A DNA stretch of 64,000 nt from positions 23,591-87,590 of the forward strand of contig NZ_QNRO01000019.1 in the NCBI RefSeq assembly GCF_003315345.1, given 5' to 3'. The number at the start of each line of letters is the position of its first letter. Within the stretch, counting starts at the first letter, position 1. This DNA is from Marinobacter pelagius (GTDB lineage Bacteria > Pseudomonadota > Gammaproteobacteria > Pseudomonadales > Oleiphilaceae). Shown here piece by piece: positions 52,654 through 61,090 of this stretch. Below the pieces are notes generated by a model. It was not told where the DNA came from. It was given only the letters and a program-made list of their open reading frames with translations, and searched no databases. Made by a program: the position numbers and the translations under genes.

Positions 52654-55600
52654 TCACTTTTCCTTTAACCGAAACCAGAGTGCGTAAAGCGCCGGAACAA
52701 ACAGTAGGGTGATCAGAGTGCCGACTGCTACGCCCCCTATAAGTACATAAGCGAGCGGCCCCCAGAACAGGTCAAAGGTCAGAGGTACAAACGCCAGAAC
52801 GGCCGCCAGGGCAGTGAGTACCACGGGGCGAGCGCGTTGGACGGCTGCCTCGACCACGGCTTCCCGAGCAGCCATCCCAGTTGTGAAGTTGTCCTGCACC
52901 TGCTGCGTCAGAATCATGGTGTTTCGCATCAGGATACCGCCCAGGCCAATGAGCCCCAACAACGCGGTAAAGCCAAAAGGTTGATTAAACAACAGCAAAG
53001 CCAGCACAGCGCCAATGAGTCCCAATGGCGCGGTGGCCAGAACGGTCAAGGTGCCGATAAATGAACGCATCTGAAGCATGATGAAAATCAGCATCAACGC
53101 CAACATCACCGGTTGTAAAGTCTGAATGGAGGCGTTGGCTTTGGCGGATTGCTCCACCGTACCGCCAATTTCAATACGATAACCGTCCGGTAACCGTTCA
53201 CGCAGGCCTGCCATCGTACTCCAGATCTCTTTGGTGACATCCGGTGGCTGGGCGCCTTCCACATCCGCCTGAACGGCCAGGAAGGGGGCGCGGTTGTAAC
53301 GCTTTATAACCGGTTCCTCATAACGAACCTGCCACTGCCCCAGTTGTTTTACGGAGAGTTTGCGGCCGTCGCGGGTTTTGATTTCAAGATCTTCGGGCAT
53401 CATGATTTCACCGCGGGCATTACGCGCCACCAGTTGAACGCTCCTTATGCCCTGGCGTAACTCGGTAACGGCCACGCCGCGAAGCTGGAACTGGAGTTGC
53501 CGTGCAACCTCTGCCGGGGTCAGGCCCATCCAGCCCAGGTTTTCCGGGTCCAACTCAAGATAGAGCGTGGGCACACGCTCATCCCATTCGAGGTGCGGCA
53601 TGACGATGTTCGGATGCCCGGTCATGAGAGTCCGAATCTGGTGCGCGATCTCTCTGAGTTGATCGGGTTCCGGACCCAACACTCGAAAACTGACCGGCCA
53701 GGCCACCGGCGGGCCGTACAGCAAACGCGTTACACGCACTCTCGCCTCAGGAAACTCACCCGCCGCGATTTTGGCCTCCAGCGTCGAGATGATGTGATCG
53801 CGCCCTTCAACGTCCTGCCCGATGGCAATCAACTTGGCAAACGCCGGGTCCGGCTGCTCGGGGTTTGCCGATACGAAGAATCTGGGTGCACCGGCACCGA
53901 TGTAAGCGGACAGGCTTTTAACCTCCGGCATGTCCATCAATATCGCTTCGAGGCGTCTGACGCTTTGATCCGTGGTGGCAATAGCGCTCCCCTGCGGAGC
54001 ATAGACACTGATCAGAACCTCGGGGCGATCAGAACTGGGAAAAAACTGCTTCTGTACCTGGGCTGCCATACCGAAAGCACTGAGAGCCAGTAAACCCACT
54101 GTGAGAAAAACGACGGTTTTCCGGTACCTTACACACGCTGCAATCACCCCACGCAACCGCTGATAAAAAGCGCTTTGATAAAGGTCCTGGCCAGTATGCC
54201 CGATGTAATCGGGCAATAGCTTGACGCCCAGATAAGGCGTAAAGGTGACCGCCACCCCCCAGGAAATCAGCAACGCAAAAGCCAGCACCCAGAAGATGTT
54301 ACCGGTGTATTCCCCGACACCCGACTGAGCAAAGCCGATGGGGACAAAACCGGCCACTGTTACTAGCGTTCCAGACAGCATGGGCGCGGCTGTGACGCTC
54401 CAGGCATGACTGGCTGCCCGTACCCGGTCCCAGCCACTCTCCATCTTCACAATCATCATTTCAATGGCGATGATCGCATCGTCCACTAACAGGCCCAGTG
54501 CGATAATCAACGCGCCCAGGGTGATGCGGTCCAGGTTAATGCCCGCTATTTTCATCAATAAAAAGGTCAGCCCGAGAGTAACGGGAATCGCAATGCCCAC
54601 CACTAAACCCGCACGCAGGCCGATCGCCAGAATACTGACGCCCATTACGACGACCAATGCCACCAGAAACTTGACCTGAAAAAGATCAACGGCCTGAGTG
54701 ATGGCCTCAGCCTGGTTGGTCAGGGTCTGTATTGACATCCCCAGGGGCAGCCTGGCCTGTTCAGTGCTGACAAACTTACTGAGCCGTTCACCAAACTCCA
54801 GGCCATTTTCGCCCGCCTCCATGACGACGCCCAGGAGGATCGCATCCTCACCGCTGGAACGGACGATGTAGTTCAACGGATCTTCATAGCCCAAACGCAC
54901 CTCGGCCAGATCAGACACGGTGATAACTTGGTCTCCGATACGCAGAGGTACTGAGGCGAGGCGCTCAAGGTCAGACAGGTCAATGTTGCTGCGGACATAA
55001 ACCCGCGGGCCGGCAAGATCAACAAAGCCCAGAGGCTCAAGGCGATTGTTGGCCTCTATCGCCTGCAACACTTCTTCTGCCGACAAGCCGAGATTGTTGA
55101 GCCGGTCCTGATCAAACTCGAGATACACCCGCTCAGGACGCTCGGCCAGGATCTGTGCCTTTTGCAAGCCGGGTAGCCGTTGCAGGCGATCTCGTATCGC
55201 TTCTGCCTCGCGGGTCAGTTCACGCATTGGCATTCCCGGTGCTGTGAGGGCCATCAGGGAGAAATACACGTCTGAGAAATCATCGTTAACGATGGGGCCG
55301 ATGACACCACGGGGGAGATTGGGGCTTTCATCGGACATGCGCTTGCGAACTTGATAGAAGAGATCGGGCATTTTTTCACTAGGCGTATAATCCTGGAACC
55401 GGATAAGCATGGTGGCCTGTCCGGGCCGAATGGTGGTTTCAACAGTGTCGAAATACGCCACTTCCTGTATTCGTTTTTCCAGGCGGTCCACCACCTGATT
55501 CCGTAGCACCTCAGGGGTTGCTCCTGGCCAAACCACAGAAACCACCATTGCCCGGACAGTGAACGCAGGGTCTTCCGCCCGACCAAGGGATGAGAACGCG

Positions 55601-55689
55601 TAGAAGCCCGCAACAACGGACATCAAAAGAAAAAAGAGGGTGACCGAACGCTCGCGCACTGCCAGTGCGGAAAGATTAGGCAGGCTCAT
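52654..55689 (-). CDS. RND-family efflux permease, second system
   Basis: A 1011-residue, 12-helix RND permease. The N-terminus is SLPNLSALAVRERSVTLFFL. The TM4 aspartate pair is present in ALGLLVDDAIIAIEMMIVKM; the TM10-12 region has GLIGLGGILMRNTMILTQQV. It belongs to the AcrB-like group that is often paired with one short adaptor and no own channel, so it probably borrows a TolC-type protein such as the channel at 46371. It overlaps its adaptor gene by ATGA. The pairing with thioesterase genes upstream suggests export of a lipid-like compound. Confidence 0.93.
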   Translation of the reverse strand: MSLPNLSALAVRERSVTLFFLLMSVVAGFYAFSSLGRAEDPAFTVRAMVVSVVWPGATPEVLRNQVVDRLEKRIQEVAYFDTVETTIRPGQATMLIRFQDYTPSEKMPDLFYQVRKRMSDESPNLPRGVIGPIVNDDFSDVYFSLMALTAPGMPMRELTREAEAIRDRLQRLPGLQKAQILAERPERVYLEFDQDRLNNLGLSAEEVLQAIEANNRLEPLGFVDLAGPRVYVRSNIDLSDLERLASVPLRIGDQVITVSDLAEVRLGYEDPLNYIVRSSGEDAILLGVVMEAGENGLEFGERLSKFVSTEQARLPLGMSIQTLTNQAEAITQAVDLFQVKFLVALVVVMGVSILAIGLRAGLVVGIAIPVTLGLTFLLMKIAGINLDRITLGALIIALGLLVDDAIIAIEMMIVKMESGWDRVRAASHAWSVTAAPMLSGTLVTVAGFVPIGFAQSGVGEYTGNIFWVLAFALLISWGVAVTFTPYLGVKLLPDYIGHTGQDLYQSAFYQRLRGVIAACVRYRKTVVFLTVGLLALSAFGMAAQVQKQFFPSSDRPEVLISVYAPQGSAIATTDQSVRRLEAILMDMPEVKSLSAYIGAGAPRFFVSANPEQPDPAFAKLIAIGQDVEGRDHIISTLEAKIAAGEFPEARVRVTRLLYGPPVAWPVSFRVLGPEPDQLREIAHQIRTLMTGHPNIVMPHLEWDERVPTLYLELDPENLGWMGLTPAEVARQLQFQLRGVAVTELRQGIRSVQLVARNARGEIMMPEDLEIKTRDGRKLSVKQLGQWQVRYEEPVIKRYNRAPFLAVQADVEGAQPPDVTKEIWSTMAGLRERLPDGYRIEIGGTVEQSAKANASIQTLQPVMLALMLIFIMLQMRSFIGTLTVLATAPLGLIGAVLALLLFNQPFGFTALLGLIGLGGILMRNTMILTQQVQDNFTTGMAAREAVVEAAVQRARPVVLTALAAVLAFVPLTFDLFWGPLAYVLIGGVAVGTLITLLFVPALYALWFRLKEK

Positions 55690-56738
55690 TGAGCCAGCTC
55701 CCGCACCGCCATGCCAGGCGTGAGCAGGTGTGTCCCTAATGCGACGATCGGCGTAGTCGCGTTGATGTTGGCCCGGATCTGCGCATACTCCTCACCCAAA
55801 TCGATAACCTCGACCGCAAGGGGGGTCACCATGCCGTCGGAGACCAACCAGACCTGCGGCGTTTCTCCTCTCTCATCAAGGGCACCCAGCGGTACACGAT
55901 GGCTGGCCGTGGTTTGTTTCTGCATCAGCCGGACACTCACCACTGAACCAAGCGTTAAAGACGAAGGGTAGGGCCCCTCCAGGCTGTATCGGGCACGCCA
56001 GCTCCGGCTTCTGGCGTCGGCAGCCCCGGCAATCTCTCTCAGATTCACCGCAAGCTGTTCGCCATTGGGTAAAGGAACATAACCTTGCCGGGGCGGGTTG
56101 CTGCCCTGAGGTAAAAAGACCTCGACTTCCAGGGATTGATCTTCAGCCAGAACGGCAAGGGTTTGACCGACACCCACAACCTGGCCGGGCTCAACGATGA
56201 CCTCGGTGATCACGCCTGCATTGGCGGCTTTTAGTTCCGCATATCCCAGAGCATTCTGAGCCTGCTGATTTCGTGCAGAAGCCGTTTCCACCTGGCTGCG
56301 TGCTTCACGCTCCGCCAGTTCAAGGCGTTGCAGGGTTTGTTCGCTGACAAACTGACGTCCTACCAGTTCCTGCTGTCGCTGGAGCTCATTAGTGGCAATG
56401 GCCAGGGCCGCTTCTGCACGCCTCAGATCTGCGGCGGCCCCCTCCGCGGTTGCGATAAGGTCTCGTGAATCGAGTTTGAACAGTAAGTCGCCTTTTTCCA
56501 CGCGCTGACCGGGATCGATGAAACGTTGTTGAATCCGGCCGGCGATCTGAAAGGCCTGGGGAACTTCGTGGCGGCCTCGCAGGGTTCCTGAAAACCTCTG
56601 AGATGTTGGACCTGCCTCCTTCAATTCCACTGTTTTTACCCAGGGAACAGGGGGGCGGGCCTCTGGAGGCGTTTCCGCGGACTGCTGACAACCTGACAGA
56701 ATGAGCAGCGAGATAAACAGGGTCAGCAGAAAGCGCAT
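55686..56738 (-). CDS. RND efflux periplasmic adaptor, second system
   Basis: A 350-residue lipoprotein adaptor. ATG at 56738 gives a signal peptide with lipobox LLILSGCQQSAE, Cys near residue 16; a TTG 21 bases upstream is a weaker alternative. Lipoyl halves are QAFQIAGRIQQRFIDPGQRV and LKAANAGVITEVIVEPGQVV, separated by a helical hairpin (LRRAEAALAIATNELQRQQE). It starts 37 bases after the alpha/beta hydrolase gene, so the two are probably one operon. Confidence 0.92.
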   Translation of the reverse strand: MRFLLTLFISLLILSGCQQSAETPPEARPPVPWVKTVELKEAGPTSQRFSGTLRGRHEVPQAFQIAGRIQQRFIDPGQRVEKGDLLFKLDSRDLIATAEGAAADLRRAEAALAIATNELQRQQELVGRQFVSEQTLQRLELAEREARSQVETASARNQQAQNALGYAELKAANAGVITEVIVEPGQVVGVGQTLAVLAEDQSLEVEVFLPQGSNPPRQGYVPLPNGEQLAVNLREIAGAADARSRSWRARYSLEGPYPSSLTLGSVVSVRLMQKQTTASHRVPLGALDERGETPQVWLVSDGMVTPLAVEVIDLGEEYAQIRANINATTPIVALGTHLLTPGMAVRELAQ

Positions 56739-56775
56739 GGCAGATGTCTCGATCGGCAAGATTAAGGTGTGGATA

Positions 56776-57678
56776 TCAGTTCTCGCGGCATCCAGATAAA
56801 GCTAGTTGCAGGATAGCATCGCGAACGATGTCCTTCTGCTCCATAGGCAGAAAATGGGTCGTGCCCTCAAGAACCCTGACGTCAGCCGAAGGCAGCAGGG
56901 CCTTCAGGCGTTTTTGTGCCTTTGGTGAGAAGGTTGACCCGCGTTCCGCGGCCAGTGCTATAACCGGGCACCGCAACTGACGAATACCGGGCCAGGGGTT
57001 GTGTTCGGTATGGGCAAAGGTGGTGCTCTCCCATTCGGGCGCACACGCCAATTGAACTTGGTCACCCTGCGGCACGAAGGCGTGTTGGACGTAGGCGTTC
57101 AGCCATGCTTCGGGCCAGGTCTTGAAGCCACCGCGGCCACGATAGTTGTCCAGCGCAGCAGCGTGCGAATCAAATACCCTGCGCCGACGTGCCGCTCCGG
57201 CGGCCAGCGACAACCGATGTGACTGACGCAGCAGCTTGGCCAGCCCCAACTTCAGGCCCTGCACCGGATCCATGATCACCGGTTCCGCCAGAATCAGACC
57301 CAGCACTTTGTCAGGCCGCCGGGCAGCGGCCATGATGCTGGTGGTGGCACCGATGGAATGGCCGGCAAGCCAGACCGGTTCGTCCAGGCATTCCAGCAGA
57401 GCGATCAGGTCGCGATAATAGGTTTCCCAGCCCCGGAATGTCGACAGGTTGGCTGCACCAACGCTGGCCCCGTGTCCTCGCATGTCCCAGGCCAGGACAT
57501 TGACGTCCGTGGCGAGCTCGTCAAGCAGTGGATGGTACAGGCGGCCATGGAAACCCGTGGCATGGGCCCAGTGCAGTGTGGGTCGCGCTTTGGATTGCGG
57601 CCAGCGCCACAGTGCGATATCGGCGCCATCCGTCGCCCGGAATTCGTCGCGTTCAGGTGTGTTGTGCTTAATGTCCAT
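56776..57678 (-). CDS. Alpha/beta hydrolase
   Basis: A 300-residue serine hydrolase. ATG at 57678 gives MDIKHNTPERDEFRATDGAD. The oxyanion region is THWAHATGFHG-like (LHWAHATGFHGRLYHPLLDE), the nucleophile elbow is WLAGHSIGATTSIM with Ser in GHSIG, and the catalytic His lies in EGTTHFLPMEQKD; the acid is probably within the preceding strands. Substrate is unknown; esterase, lipase or lactonase are all possible. Its first 11 bases overlap the end of a thioesterase gene, which ties it to lipid metabolism. Confidence 0.88.
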   Translation of the reverse strand: MDIKHNTPERDEFRATDGADIALWRWPQSKARPTLHWAHATGFHGRLYHPLLDELATDVNVLAWDMRGHGASVGAANLSTFRGWETYYRDLIALLECLDEPVWLAGHSIGATTSIMAAARRPDKVLGLILAEPVIMDPVQGLKLGLAKLLRQSHRLSLAAGAARRRRVFDSHAAALDNYRGRGGFKTWPEAWLNAYVQHAFVPQGDQVQLACAPEWESTTFAHTEHNPWPGIRQLRCPVIALAAERGSTFSPKAQKRLKALLPSADVRVLEGTTHFLPMEQKDIVRDAILQLALSGCREN

Positions 57679-58159
57679 GACGGTCTTCTTGTTGGGCGGC
57701 CATTGTCGGGAGCAATAACTGAACCTGACCAGTGGCGATCGGTTTTTTATCATCGCCTTGCCAGCAGGTCACCTGGACCAGGCTGGTGCGCCTGCCTTGC
57801 CGAATAATGTCGGCCCTGGCGAACGTCGATCGGGCCTTCGCGGAGCGGAGGTAATTGATGTGGCTGTCGAGAATGCGCGGGCAACGTGTCTCTGCATCCT
57901 GGCTTTGCGCAGCCACCCGCGCGGTGAGTTCGATCAGGGCTCCAAGCACGCCGCCATGGAGGGCTGGTAGCATGAAGTTGCCAATCAGCGCTTCACGACA
58001 CGGCAAATGAACCAATACGCCTACATCACCGCGCTGAACCTCAAGCCCGAGGTGCTGTGCATAGGGAATGCGCTCCAGAAGAGCCTGCCAGTCAGCACAT
58101 TCTTTCGCACTTTCCGCAGTGCCTGAGATTTGTGGGGCCGAATCGCCAGTCGTGCTCAT
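57668..58159 (-). CDS. PaaI-like hotdog thioesterase (first of a pair)
   Basis: A 163-residue hotdog-fold acyl-CoA thioesterase-like protein. Family segments: IPYAQHLGLEVQRGDVGVLV, NFMLPALHGGVLGALIELTA and DSHINYLRSAKARSTFARAD. The HGG turn and the following acidic Glu fit the active site of the PaaI/YigI group. AGGAGAG precedes the ATG, which overlaps the stop of the neighbouring thioesterase gene. Two unlike thioesterases side by side suggest either a heteromer or different chain-length specificity. Confidence 0.85.
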   Translation of the reverse strand: MSTTGDSAPQISGTAESAKECADWQALLERIPYAQHLGLEVQRGDVGVLVHLPCREALIGNFMLPALHGGVLGALIELTARVAAQSQDAETRCPRILDSHINYLRSAKARSTFARADIIRQGRRTSLVQVTCWQGDDKKPIATGQVQLLLPTMAAQQEDRHGH

Positions 58160-58662
58160 GCGCTCTCCTTTCCTGGTCCACCTGCATGCAATTGCTGTCC
58201 CTGGGTGTTACGCATGAAGGTGGCGTTTGCCGTCGCTAGTAACTCGCGATTTCCCTCGCTAAGGATGTCACAATGAATAAACGCGACATCGTCCGATAAA
58301 TGACGACAGGTGGCCACCGCTGACAGGGCCCGGTCGCCGATGGCAGGCCGCAAATAATCCATGCGCAGATCCAGAGTGGCAATGGGCATCAACTCCAGGG
58401 CACCCGCGAATACCGCCAAGCCTCCGGCGGAGTCTGCCAGCGAGTAAAGTACGCTGGTGCAGATTTCTTTTGTATCCTTATGGGCGAACATCCATGACTG
58501 CGGGGTTAGCCGCATACAGACCTGGCCCTGGTCTACCGAGACAACTTGCATGCCCAGATCCCTGCCGTGAGGAACCTGTTCGGTGAACTGCCACGCCGTC
58601 GTCACAGCGTCACTGTGCTGAAGTTTGTTCAGATCGTTCATCAGATCCGCCCAGTCTGACAT
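58156..58662 (-). CDS. PaaI-like hotdog thioesterase (second of a pair)
   Basis: A 168-residue hotdog protein, first gene of the minus-strand cluster. Segments: FTEQVPHGRDLGMQVVSVDQ, CTSVLYSLADSAGGLAVFAG and LDLRMDYLRPAIGDRALSAV. The usual HGG is replaced by ICTSVLY, so the active site differs from that of its neighbour, while the Asp in the ADSAGG helix remains. It faces a TetR gene across 237 bases that contain a strong palindrome, which indicates TetR control of the cluster. Confidence 0.82.
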   Translation of the reverse strand: MSDWADLMNDLNKLQHSDAVTTAWQFTEQVPHGRDLGMQVVSVDQGQVCMRLTPQSWMFAHKDTKEICTSVLYSLADSAGGLAVFAGALELMPIATLDLRMDYLRPAIGDRALSAVATCRHLSDDVAFIHCDILSEGNRELLATANATFMRNTQGQQLHAGGPGKESA

Positions 58663-58754
58663 GCATTTCGCGCAGGGGCGGAAGTGTAGAGGACCAGTGG
58701 ATTGTCATAGGTCATTGCCATGGCGTTCTCTTGTGAGTAGCATTGTTTCCAAAG

Positions 58755-58776
58755 TTTGGTTGGTCAACCAACCAAA
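58755..58776. promoter_or_regulatory. TetR operator between the thioesterase cluster and the TetR gene
   Basis: TTTGGTTGGT and ACCAACCAAA form a perfect 10-bp dyad around a 2-base centre. It lies in the divergent intergenic region and is the size of a TetR-family site. A TTGACT on the minus strand (58777-58782) abuts it, so binding would block transcription of the cluster. Confidence 0.75.
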
Positions 58777-58899
58777 AGTCAACACTTTGTTAATCCAAAT
58801 GGCACGGCACCGGTGTAATGGCGTGCGATCAGTGAAACGAATCGAATGATGGCTGCTCTGATGATTAATAAACGGGATTGCTCAGGAGATGGTTAAGCC

Positions 58900-59514
58900 A
58901 TGGTTGACAGACAGATTACCCCTGCAAGCAAATTAGGCGATCAGGGTAACGTTTTGTCTAACGCCGCCCGGCTCTTTCGAGAGAAAGGTTTTGAAAGGAC
59001 GTCTCTAAAGGAGATTGCCGAAGCCTGCAATATGCTGCCCGGAAGTCTGTATTATCGTTACAGCAGCAAGGAAGCGCTGCTCGTTGAGCTGATGCGTCGG
59101 GGAGTAGACCTGGTTACAACAGAGGTTGAAACCGCGTACGCCAGCTCGGACGATCCCGTGGAACGATTGCGTCTTTGTATCAACGCACATTTGCACGCCC
59201 TGCTGGTTGATTCGGATACGGTTTACGTACTTTTGTTTGAGTGGCGTTCACTGAGCGCGGAGGCCCGCGGGGACATCATCGCTTTGCGTGACCAGTATGA
59301 ATCCCTTTGGGCCGAGATCATCGAAACGATGATTGAGCAAGGCGTGATTCGGAAGGATGTCAATGCTCGCCTGCTTCGCCTAATCGGCCTCGGGGCGCTC
59401 AACTGGGTCGCAACCTGGTTTGATCCGAAAGGTGTCTATACACTCGACGGCATTGGTGATTTTGTCTGGAACGTCATCATGGATGGTGTAATCAGGAAAA
59501 GTGTACGAACATAG
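58900..59514 (+). CDS. TetR-family regulator of the thioesterase/RND cluster
   Basis: A 204-residue TetR protein. The HTH is TSLKEIAEACNMLPGSLYYR followed by YSSKEAL. The ligand-binding part is helical and includes HLHALLVDSDTVYVLLFEWR, the TetR_C_33-like pattern seen in regulators of fatty-acid or acyl-CoA metabolism. It is divergent from the thioesterase-hydrolase-RND genes and its likely operator is the 10-bp dyad at 58755-58776. An acyl-CoA or hydrophobic ligand would be consistent with the genes it faces. Confidence 0.88.
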   Translation: MVDRQITPASKLGDQGNVLSNAARLFREKGFERTSLKEIAEACNMLPGSLYYRYSSKEALLVELMRRGVDLVTTEVETAYASSDDPVERLRLCINAHLHALLVDSDTVYVLLFEWRSLSAEARGDIIALRDQYESLWAEIIETMIEQGVIRKDVNARLLRLIGLGALNWVATWFDPKGVYTLDGIGDFVWNVIMDGVIRKSVRT

Positions 59515-59555
59515 GCACTGGCTCCCCAAGCGTAATTAGCGCCGGTTTATGTTTG

Positions 59556-60626
59556 TTAATCACGTGTATAGATGGTGTGTGATCTGACGTTTAGCCTGAA
59601 TTGCTCAGGTGGCTGGCCAAACCAGCGTTTGAAGGCGCGTCTGAAATTGGCACTGTCGTGATAATTCATCAACGCGGCAATGGCCTCGATTGACAGTTCG
59701 CTGTCACGCAGGTATAGCGCTGCCTGCTGAGACAGAATCTCGTCACGGATTTTTCGAAAACTGCTGCCTTCATGGTTGAGTTTACGCGCCAGGGTGCGTT
59801 TGCTGATGAACAGAGAAGCAGCCGCTTCCTCTTCACTGAGCGTTCCCGGCGGCCGGGACAACATCATCTTCTTCAGCCGGGTCTGGTAGCTTGGCTTATC
59901 GGACTGAAGTTGCGCAAGCATGGCTTCACACTGTCGCATGGCCAGATGATAGTTTTCATGATTGGCAGAGGCGTTTGGTTCCCGACACAAGGCCATCGGC
60001 AAGCTGAGTTTTAATTGGCTGCAATCAAAGTGAATCTGCCCGGACAAAAAGTCCGAATACGTTGCGTGATACTCGGGTTTCGGATGGGCAAAGCATACTT
60101 CAGCCTCGCGCAAAGGGCGGCCAACCATGAACTCGCCGAATTCGAAAAGTGCCTTGACCATCGCATCCGACAGGCAACGCTGTATGTCATCGTCTAATGG
60201 CCCCAGGTACTGCAGAATACATTCCAAACGCTCACCGACTTGCTGCAAGTGCAACTGGATGAAGCTCGCGCGCGTGGGCAGGAATGTCCGAATCGCGTGT
60301 AGAGCAGTGAGGAGGTCGGGGCTGCTGTAAGCCACGAACCCCATTGCTCCGTGGGTTGCCGGAGTCATTCGTTTACCCAGCCTTAACCCAAATTCTGGCT
60401 GGCCGGACAGATCCATTGCATTACGCAGGATCTGTATCTGCTGAGCCACAGTAAGCAGTCCGTCCTCGCTCAAAAATTGCGTCACCCCAAGTCCAGTGCC
60501 CCGCAGCAGACGCGGAAGTTGTCTGGCTGTCAGATTCAGCTCACGTGCAACTAGCCGTGAGTAATTCGATGGAATATCCGGACCGGGACTTTGCAACTCC
60601 TCCATTTTCTTCCGCGCCGCCATCAT
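59556..60626 (-). CDS. AraC-family regulator next to the CYP153 operon
   Basis: A 356-residue regulator with an N-terminal arabinose-binding-like domain (Arabinose_bd) and two C-terminal AraC HTH motifs: LSEEEAAASLFISKRTLARK and LSIEAIAALMNYHDSANFRR AFKRWFGQPPEQFR. AGGAAGGGGGG precedes the ATG. It is divergent from the ferredoxin-CYP153 genes, and direct repeats with 21-base spacing lie over the operon promoter. CYP153 clusters in related hydrocarbon degraders commonly have such a regulator, which responds to alkanes or their oxidation products. Confidence 0.9.
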   Translation of the reverse strand: MMAARKKMEELQSPGPDIPSNYSRLVARELNLTARQLPRLLRGTGLGVTQFLSEDGLLTVAQQIQILRNAMDLSGQPEFGLRLGKRMTPATHGAMGFVAYSSPDLLTALHAIRTFLPTRASFIQLHLQQVGERLECILQYLGPLDDDIQRCLSDAMVKALFEFGEFMVGRPLREAEVCFAHPKPEYHATYSDFLSGQIHFDCSQLKLSLPMALCREPNASANHENYHLAMRQCEAMLAQLQSDKPSYQTRLKKMMLSRPPGTLSEEEAAASLFISKRTLARKLNHEGSSFRKIRDEILSQQAALYLRDSELSIEAIAALMNYHDSANFRRAFKRWFGQPPEQFRLNVRSHTIYTRD

Positions 60627-60664
60627 TGATACCCCCCTTCCTAAAGTTTCGCCATTTTGTCTTC

Positions 60665-60706
60665 AAATGACCCCTGCTTGTCAAGAAATGACCTGAAAAA
60701 TATGCT
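60665..60706 (+). promoter_or_regulatory. CYP153 operon promoter with AraC-type direct repeats
   Basis: AAATGACC occurs at 60665-60672 and 60686-60693, exactly 21 bases apart in the same orientation, as expected for one AraC monomer pair. TTGTCA (60678-60683) and TATGCT (60701-60706) with 17-base spacing form a promoter in which the second repeat lies between the boxes. Confidence 0.6.
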
Positions 60707-60755
60707 GGCAGACAGGCAATATCTGTCAATCATCAATGCTGGTAGGAGAACAACA

Positions 60756-61076
60756 TTGGGCAAAGTTACGTTTATCGAACATGATCAAACTGAACATGTC
60801 GCAGAATTCAAAGCTGGTTCCTCGGTAATGCAAATCGCTGTTGATAGCGCCATTCCCGGTATCGACGGGGATTGTGGGGGGGAGTGCGCCTGCGGTACCT
60901 GCCACGTTATCGTCACGAACGAATGGTTCAGCAAGACAGGCACGCCTGGCAATGAGGAAGAACAAATGCTGTCAATGACACCGGAGCGGGCGAGCACTTC
61001 GCGCCTGGGCTGCCAGGTGGTACTGACTGATGAAATGGACGGCATGACCGTGCATTTACCCGAGTTCCAGATGTGA
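60756..61076 (+). CDS. [2Fe-2S] ferredoxin of the CYP153 system
   Basis: A 106-residue adrenodoxin/putidaredoxin-type ferredoxin that passes electrons to the P450. The start is taken as TTG, with TAGGAG seven bases ahead and the usual N-terminus GKVTFIEHDQTEHVAEFKAG; an in-frame ATG-led extension of 33 residues lies over the promoter and is not family-like. The cluster ligands are C40, C46, C49 (CGGECACGTC) and C86 (LGCQV), the CX5CX2C...C pattern; C44 is extra. It is followed by the P450 gene after 14 bases. Confidence 0.92.
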   Translation: MGKVTFIEHDQTEHVAEFKAGSSVMQIAVDSAIPGIDGDCGGECACGTCHVIVTNEWFSKTGTPGNEEEQMLSMTPERASTSRLGCQVVLTDEMDGMTVHLPEFQM

Positions 61077-61090
61077 ACACAGGAGGACGC

